Assembly: GCA_951804985.1 (NCBI GenBank) | Contig: OX638131.1 | Span: 105,110,464 to 105,174,463 of the forward strand | From: Dryomyza anilis | Lineage: Eukaryota; Arthropoda; Insecta; Diptera; Dryomyzidae | Length of the DNA: 64,000 nucleotides | Direction: 5' to 3' | In this document: positions 57,510 to 64,000 of the stretch, one piece after another | Layout of the letters: every line of letters begins with the position of its first letter | How positions within the stretch are numbered: position 1 is the stretch's first letter | Notes under the pieces: generated by a model | The model's database searches: none | What the model saw: only the letters and a program-made list of their open reading frames with translations | What the model was told of the DNA's origin: nothing | Translations under genes and position numbers: made by a program

Positions 57510-58080
57510 TTAGGTGGTTTTGAAATTTTCTACACCTCAATGTAGAGATGTGTAGACAAGTGTAGATGTATGTAAAACGTAGACAAAGTAGAATTTGTGT
57601 ATTTTGAAATAATTTATATAATGCAAATAGTTACTTAAAAGGTTGTGTGGACAATGCTATCTGTTGAAACAACAAATTTTAAATTGTCTACACCTTAAAG
57701 TAGAATTATGTAGAAAAGTTCACATAATTGTAGATTATTACGTATATAAAGTAAAACACCAATTTACTGATTTAAATAACATTTTAATTTAGTACATAAT
57801 TATTAAGTTATTCTATAGACAATATCATGTGGTGTCTGCAAAATTGTGCAATGTAACAGGTTTTTAAGTTATTTACATCTTAATGTAGATATGTGTAGAC
57901 AATTGCAGAATATTATGTAGTATTTAAACTATGTTGGTATTCATATAAATTACTTTTATTTAAATTATTATATCATCTGATATCTGCGAAAATATGCAAT
58001 GTATCAAGTTTTTAAATTGTCCCCACCATAATGTAGATATCTCATGAGAAGACAAGAGTGTAGAAAAAATTGTAAACGTT
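57510..58080 (+). repeat. Degenerate tandem array, 150-180-bp unit, four units
   Basis: The phrase TCTACACCTCAATGTAGA recurs in diverged form at about 57529, 57688, 57870 and 58019, each followed by a GTGTAGACAAGTGTAGA-like stretch and AT-rich filler. Each start is itself a small palindrome (TCTACA..TGTAGA). Confidence 0.7.
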
Positions 58081-58192
58081 ATAGTCTAAACTTAAAAAAA
58101 TATTGTTTAAAAAAACCATCATAATAAAGAACAAATTCATAATCATAATAAACAACACAACACAATGAACAGCTTTACTATATTATTCATTG

Positions 58193-58383
58193 CCGGCCTC
58201 AGCAGTCCAGAGGTAGCGCGCTAGACTTGCATTCTGTAGGGCTCGGGTTCGAATCCCGGCTTGGGCATGGGCGCTCGTGGAAATATTAACCACAAAATCG
58301 TAGGGAATAGATTTCACAGTACAATGGATATAGTATGTCTGAGTGCTGTGGATCTTAGTAGATATTCCAAAAAAAAATATATA
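58193..58383 (+). mobile_element. SINE-2, copy b
   Basis: Plus strand. tRNA-like head CCGGCCTCAGCAGTCCAGAG, then box-B-like GGTTCGAATCCCGGC, a body with TAACCACAAAATCGTAGGGA and GAGTGCTGTGGATCTTAG, and an A-rich tail. Target duplication ATTCATTG at 58185-58192 and 58384-58391. It matches copies at 34905 and 63796 along its full length. Confidence 0.93.
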
Positions 58384-58704
58384 ATTCATTGGATCATCGG
58401 ATAATGTTCGTTCATACTTCTAAACATTTTTTAATTATAAGAAAAAAATATAATAAGGAAAAATGATTTTAATGAACATCAATAATCATATTTTTCAACA
58501 ATCGTTTATCATTATGAAAAATGCAATTATGAATTTGTTTATTTTTATAATGAACAAATTCATAATTTTGATGAATTATTCATATAAACAAGGAATATTT
58601 ACCAAATATTATGAATTTCATAAATAATTATGGGACTTTTTCATGATTGCAAAAAATGATTGTAAAAAATAACGAGTTGGGAAAGTTAGGTCACATGGGG
58701 CGGA

Positions 58705-59302
58705 TTTTTATAGTCGGTCGGGCCCGACTATGGAATACCCTACACCTTTTGTGGGGATATTAATGTGGGATATTTAATTGAAAACCTTAATTTTAAGGAT
58801 TTTAATTATTCTGAACCTCCCCACCCTCAGAATATTATTCACATATCAGAAATTTACGTCTTTTATCTCCATAAATTGAAACATTTATATAAAAGTATAA
58901 AAAACTAATAAAAAAAATAGAAACATATGATATTTAAAATTTTGAAAGGCTAATATTTCATAGATTTACGGATCAAATTTTCACTATGAAAACCCGGGAA
59001 ATAATTTAAAAAAAAAAGTGGGCGGTTGACGCCCATTTTTGGACCACATATTTTTAGGTGAATTATAACAATACGTTTTAAATTTTATACCTATATCTTG
59101 AATACTTTTCGAGTTATTTGTTCCTAAAGAGTTATATAAAAATGACTTGTATGGGAGGTGGGAGTGTCCGTTTACCGATTTGGCTCATTTTTAAACTCAG
59201 TTCCTACTTTTGGCTAAAATATAGTAATACGAAATTTTATCGCATTCCGATCAATATTTCTCAAGTTATTCTGTATTCGGACAGCAAGACAGCAAGACAA
59301 CA

Positions 59303-59334
<32 letters not shown>

Positions 59335-59489
59335 AGACATACAGACAGACGGACATGGCAAAACGGACTCAGGTAGTGATGCTGATCAAGAATATATATA
59401 CTTTTCCATACCGGAAACGCCTCCTAAGGGGCGTTACAATATATGCACAAAGTTAATATACCCTGTACCTCATAGGTGTAGGGTATAAT
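58705..59489 (-). mobile_element. mini-me / INE-1-like element, divergent subfamily
   Basis: Minus orientation: hairpin TAGTCGG..CCGACTA at 58711-58730, an interior unlike copies 1-3, then a GACA/GACG run (59300-59355), the inverted core TGATCAAGAATATATATAC, and the terminal pair TATACCC..GGGTATA at 59457-59487. It shares the two hairpins, core and GTCY logic but not the middle, so it is a separate subfamily. The 112-residue frame 59118-59456 runs over the microsatellite and is not a gene. Confidence 0.8.
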
Positions 59490-60102
59490 TAATAAACAAA
59501 TTCATTATAAAAATTTTAAGAACCATATGTAAAAAAAATGTCTTCAATATAATGATTTTATTCATCAATATTATGAAATATTTCACCAACAATCATATTC
59601 ATGAACTCGTTTTTTTTATAATGTTTTTAATGTTCAATTTGATGTTCTTAAACATCACATTTTCAAACAAAAAAAGTGTCTCCATTTGACATTTATCTAG
59701 TAATTATTCTTATAAAGTAAATGTTATTTTATTCTTAAATTCTGCTTGTTTTAATTATAAATTACATTTTTTTTGGATATTTTGTATTTTTTTTTTTTCG
59801 TTTATTTAAAAAAAAGAATAATTAAACACAAAATAGTTGTACAAATTTATAAAAATAAATTAATTAATCAAAAAAAAAATATATATATTTTTCAAAACAA
59901 AAAAAATAAATCGTCAGAAAATTATTTTTCCAACAAAAAAAAATTTTTGATTAAAAATTAGTTTGATAATCAAAATTCTTCAATTTTATTTCATATATTG
60001 TGTGTCTTATGTATTTTTTTATAAATGTGTTGAAATGTAGTGATTATGAATTCATAACTAACATTGATGTTTTTTTAGTGATTAATTTAATGAATTGTTC
60101 TT
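59490..60102. other. AT-rich sequence, nothing recognised
   Basis: Very AT-rich. It includes phrases (TTCATCAATATTATGAAAT, AATCATATTCATGAA) like those of the CACAGAAA MITE family, which suggests decayed copies. The same holds for about 58430-58690. Confidence 0.4.
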
Positions 60103-60702
60103 CACAGAAAAAAAATCATACTCATATTGATGAAATTCGTTCTTCGAACCATAATTCGTTGTATTGGAGAACGATTAATAATATTAACACCTACAAGACA
60201 TCAATGTTATTAATTCATTATCATTTTGATGAAGTGTATGTGAAGAATACGTTTCATCATATTAATGAACAAATACGTAAAATAAAACATATTGAATAAT
60301 GCTGTTCACCAAATCAAATTTCAATCAATACTTTTATTTTTCATTAATTTTTTGCCATCATAATTTTTGTATAATATTTTTTTGAACAATTCTTTTTTCG
60401 AAAAAAATTTTTTTTTTTTGGAATTTTTTTTTATTCGAAAAATTTGTTCGGACAAACCTTTTTTTACTTAAAAACTTTTATGGAAATATAAAAAAAAAAA
60501 ATGTTTTGTTTTTTTCTTTTTCGTATTTATTTTTGAAGGAATTATGTTTTCTTTAAAATGTATTATTTGTGTAAACATAAAAACATTAAACATTAAATTG
60601 CAATTCAATGAATGAAATCATACATATGATGAATCTGGTAGTTGGTGATAAAATTCATAATATATATGAAAAAAAATCATAATAATGAAAAATTTGTCTG
60701 TG
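60103..60702 (+). mobile_element. CACAGAAA-family MITE, 600 bp
   Basis: Left end CACAGAAAAAAAATCATACT, right end AAAAATTTGTCTGTG. Subterminal blocks (TTCGTTCTTCGAACCATAA, GATGAATCTGGTAGTTGGTG) match the inverted copy at 21046-21753. A 99-residue frame 60000-60299 overlaps the left part, is AT-rich and has no motif. Target duplication unclear. Confidence 0.65.
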
Positions 60703-62253
60703 TTCAATACCAGGAGGACCGAAATTCATCAATATGAAGATTTTTCCTGAAAGCAGAGTAATGTCCAGGTCGGAACCTAGCTATATTGAGTAAGTTTGTA
60801 CAATTGATGAATGATTCATATATACACTCCCTTTTTCTTAATATTATAATATGTTTGAATAAAATAATTTTTATATCATGAATGATCGTTCATTAAATTA
60901 ATCAATATTTAGCTTGTATAAATTCTCTCAATTTTATTTTTAATAACTATATCTCATAATATACATAATTCAACTAAATTTGTATTTTTGCATCATCAAC
61001 ATACAATTAATTATCTACTTGTAAACAATTTATGACGGTATTTTACTCTTAGATTACTCTTCCTGAAATAGCATTCATAAAATACTAAAATAATAGAAAA
61101 AGAAATAAAAACCTTCCCACCACTTCTAAACTCCTTGCCAGCCAGCTCACATTTTTGCGCAAAGCCACCAGCATGCAATACGAAAACAGATTTGTTGTTG
61201 TCACTCAGTGGAAAACAGCGGCTACAACAACATCTACAATAATAGAACAACTGGAAAAATCCCCCGACAACAATGCGAAAAGCGACAGGCAACATCTCCG
61301 GTGTTGACAGCAGGAATATAAATGCGACAGGAAATGTCGAAACGAAACGAAAAACTCACATTGAAGTTCAGCATGTCATGAAAAGCAGCACAGAAAAACG
61401 TGCAAAAAATAAACGAAAAAAAAATGAAAAAAATAATAGAAGAAAAAATCCAAACCAAAAATACATTAAGTGCACGAAGAGAAAAATAGTTCTTAAATAA
61501 TCAAAAATTGTTTGAATTATATTTCTGAAATTTTGGTTTAAACTTTTGAAAGTAAAGAAATTGAATTACAAAATCAAGAAGAATATTTCTCGTTTACAAA
61601 AGAGAAATGCAATAAACTAATTCTTATATTTTAGAGAAGTATTTGTTGTTTTAAGAATATAAAGAAGACTAAAAATACACTGTAGAATATAAAAGTATCA
61701 GCTACTGAATTATGCATGTTTTTATTCATATCTTTTATACTTCTTGATTTTGAGAAATTAATTAATTATTTCTTTATATTATATGTTATTATTAGTAATA
61801 TTCATATTTTTTTTAGTACGATCTGATTCTTAATAAAATAAAAAAAAACTATAAAGTATACCGCATGCCTAACCTTTTGCATCTTTTTAATATAAGTATT
61901 TTCGATACAATTTAGAGAAGATTTGGTTCTACTATTCTCGGTCTCTGAAAATATGATAAACGTGTTTTTATTTTGAAACAGTCTCGTTTATTCCCAAACA
62001 ATATCATTTATGTGTTCTACTTTTGCTGCATTATAGCTTTATCTAAACCTACGACAAGATTTCAATGTCGAAATTGACGACGAATTCTTCAGCGATATAA
62101 AATTATCATTTTCAAGTACTATATACCTTTTGAGTATATGAAAATGATATTTATTTAATATTTCTGAACTTGTGCGTTATTATGTTAAATTAAATTTTAT
62201 CCGAAATATCAAATTAAATGTAAACCCTAGAGCCAGTATTAAGATGTCTTTGC
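60703..62253. other. Unique sequence, no gene supported
   Basis: 61030-61460 is GC-richer and carries a frame on each strand (61273-61500 plus; 61011-61458 minus), with no domain and Lys/Arg- or Cys-rich bias from A runs. The rest is AT-rich. Confidence 0.45.
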
Positions 62254-62560
62254 GGTGTCAATTTAACCTTCCGACGATGTTTTGTGTTCGTAAATTAGTT
62301 TTTGCGATATTTCTGTCAGTCAATAACTTTTGACATTTTGTCAAAAATATGATTATGGTAAAGAGTATATCTCCTTCATAAATTATACATAAAACTAGAT
62401 AAAAACTTTGAGGTGTCAATTTAACCTTCCGACGATGTTTCGTGTTCGTAAATTAGTTTTTGCGATATTTCTGTCAGTCAATAACTTTTGACATTTTGAC
62501 AAAAATATGATTATGGTACAGAGTATATCTCCTTCATAAATTATACATAAAACTAGAGTG
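62254..62560 (+). repeat. Recent 158-bp tandem duplication, two copies
   Basis: GGTGTCAATTTAACCTTCCG starts at 62254 and again at 62412. The following 145 bp or so differ at only about three positions (for example TTTTGTG/TTTCGTG and GTAAAGAG/GTACAGAG). It is the least diverged tandem duplication in the window. Confidence 0.9.
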
Positions 62561-62889
62561 CATATATTTTTTGATAAACTTCTGTTTTCAAATTTAATTC
62601 TCTCAGTGTAACGAATGTAAAAACAAACGCACAAATATCGTGTATAACGTAACACTGTAATTTCCGGGAGTATTTTTAATGAATGTGTTCGCTGTTTTGT
62701 GGCTTCTGTTTGAATTTGTGGCAATATCCTTGAGGCATGTCTCAACGTGTAAATCAATAAAGCTTAATTTATCAATATTAAGTGCTTTTCCACGAAAGAA
62801 AAAAAGGAATTGTATTGAAGAAAAATATGTAATTTAATCGTGATATTTAGCAATGAACTTTTATTTTAGAAGTACAATAATGTTGTAAT
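62561..62889. other. Unique sequence, nothing recognised
   Basis: The 113-residue minus frame 62416-62757 spans this and the second copy of the duplication; no known motif. Confidence 0.4.
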
Positions 62890-63470
62890 TTTTTCCGTAA
62901 AACACACAGATAAATTGAAATTTTTGGGTAGAATTCAAATTTTGTGGAGTTTAAGAGGTAGATTCATGCATTGTTTGAGTACGGCATGAAATTGGCAGCT
63001 TTTTATACGAAGTCCGCCTTTATGTTACTAAGCTGCCTTGTTGTCTAAAATAATTGCACGTTATATCTGGAATATTTGGAGAATATTTACGGAGAATAAA
63101 AAGGTAAATTGAAGATACTAGAAAGCGTTTAGCAGGTTAAAAATTTAATGGAATTTATACGGTAGATTTGTGTATATTTTTATAAACGGGCATGATGTAA
63201 GCAGCTTTTTATACAAACTTCGCGGCCTGTAAATATATTTTCTAACCGAGACAAAATATCTGTTTTTTTCAGGAATATTTCGGGCATATTTCTGCCAAAC
63301 ACACAGAAAATTAGAATATTTTTTAAAGTGTATAGGTTGTCAAATTTTGTGGAATTTTAATGGCAGATTCACGGCATATTTTGAGTACGATCAGAGAATA
63401 GACAGCTTGTAATACAGACTCCGGATTTGTCTGTTTGAAAAAACATATCTGGGGTAGGGTATATTTTAAT
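62890..63470 (+). repeat. Degenerate tandem of the CAAACTCCGCATTTGTCTG family
   Basis: Three loose units, each ending in GCAGCTTTTTATACRAAGTC-CCGC-like sequence (about 62995, 63205 and 63403) and containing AAATTTTGTGGA and GGCATATTT phrases. The same family appears once or twice at 32.0-32.4 and 37.0-37.3 kb. Origin unknown; no coding. Confidence 0.6.
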
Positions 63471-63782
63471 TTTAAAGAATTTTACCTTCAACATCATTAA
63501 TTTTATATTTTAAGTTTGAAGTTAAACATTTAGTAATAATAAAAATATTTTGGAAATATTTTAAGTTGAACTATTTGAGTTTCTTTAATTTTTTTTTTCG
63601 AGTGGAGACATTTCATACCGTTCATAAGTATTTTTAATAGTAATATTTTGATAAATACAAATAATATAATATTCTTTTCAAAAGAATATCAGTGGGTAAA
63701 ATATATAACTTCCTACTCAGTACCTTACCACGTCACTGCATTCTTTAAAATATATATATTACCATATTCTATATCTCTCAGT
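63471..63782. other. AT-rich sequence, nothing recognised
   Basis: No feature recognised before the target duplication of the SINE. Confidence 0.4.
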
Positions 63783-63795
63783 AATACTCATTAAT

Positions 63796-63980
63796 GCCGG
63801 CCTCAGCAGTTCAGAGGTAGCGCGCTGGACTTGCATTCTGAAGGTCTCGGGTTCGAATCCCGGCAGGGGCATGGGCGCTCGTGGTGATATTAACCACAAA
63901 ATTGTAGGGCATAGATTTCACAGAACAATGGATATAGTCTGTCTGAGTGCTGTGGATCTTAATAGATATTAAAAAAAAAA
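63796..63980 (+). mobile_element. SINE-2, copy c
   Basis: Plus strand, starting GCCGGCCTCAGCAGTTCAGA, box-B-like GGTTCGAATCCCGGC, the same body as copies a and b, and an A run. Perfect 13-bp target duplication AATACTCATTAAT at 63783-63795 and 63981-63993. Clean boundaries define the full SINE-2 as about 185-200 bp including tail. Confidence 0.95.
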
Positions 63981-64000
63981 AATACTCATTAATAACAATG

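Noticed and set aside
63796..63870. A functional tRNA-Ala gene at the SINE-2 head
   Set aside because: The same head occurs in three SINE copies with target duplications and the acceptor stem cannot form, so it is the SINE's tRNA-like promoter.

Overview
The window looks like intergenic or deep-intronic nuclear DNA from an animal, most likely a fly (Diptera) with a large, AT-rich, transposon-packed genome. The support is four copies of a dipteran mini-me/INE-1-like element (hairpin ends, a TATATATTCTTGATCA core and a GTCY microsatellite), insect-type Helitron ends, two tRNA-derived SINE families, two degenerate non-LTR retrotransposon reverse transcriptases, and no bacterial-type coding density. 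I cannot name the species. I found no convincing complete host gene. One two-exon, 49-residue candidate at about 33.7-34.1 kb is recorded with low confidence.

Layout. 0-3 kb: a 378-bp hAT-like MITE, then a cluster of 15-bp GTGTGGTGAGTTTGT minisatellite blocks repeated three times with their flanks. 4.6-6.2 kb: an old CCGGAACC-rich repeat cut by a 5'-truncated non-LTR element whose RT pseudogene runs on the minus strand. 7.8-14.6 kb: two SINE-1 copies, a mini-me element, a duplicated AT-rich segment and a degenerate 130-170-bp tandem array. 16.3-18.2 kb: a nest in which a SINE-1 copy is split by a TA-flanked MITE, the MITE is split by a hAT element with a perfect 8-bp target duplication, and the hAT contains a further terminal-inverted-repeat segment.

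18.3-44.2 kb holds four arrays of one 19-bp satellite (AATTTTTCACTAAAAATTC), about 6.7 kb in total. The two left arrays read in one direction and the two right arrays in the other, converging on an 0.8-kb unique segment at about 27.6-28.4 kb. The last array sits between TA-flanked inverted ends like those of a MITE. Between the arrays lie MITEs (21.0-22.3, 24.8-25.0 and 39.5 kb), a mini-me, a Jockey/CR1-type RT reading frame broken only by a SINE-2 insertion (34.6-36.3 kb), another SINE-1, and a 163-bp tandem array that captured a SINE fragment (40.0-41.1 kb).

44-64 kb: unique GC-richer islands with CAG/TTG trinucleotides, a mini-me, an 876-bp non-autonomous Helitron carrying the same 15-bp minisatellite seen at 2 kb, foldback-type elements at 48.8-49.9 and 53.6-54.5 kb, a TGACAG-rich island at 56.7-57.1 kb that could be regulatory, short tandem arrays, a divergent mini-me, a 600-bp MITE, and two SINE-2 copies with clean target duplications.

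The genes do not form a pathway. The informative content is transposon stratigraphy (which element hit which), satellite amplification inside transposon-like ends, and a few unique islands that may be enhancers.
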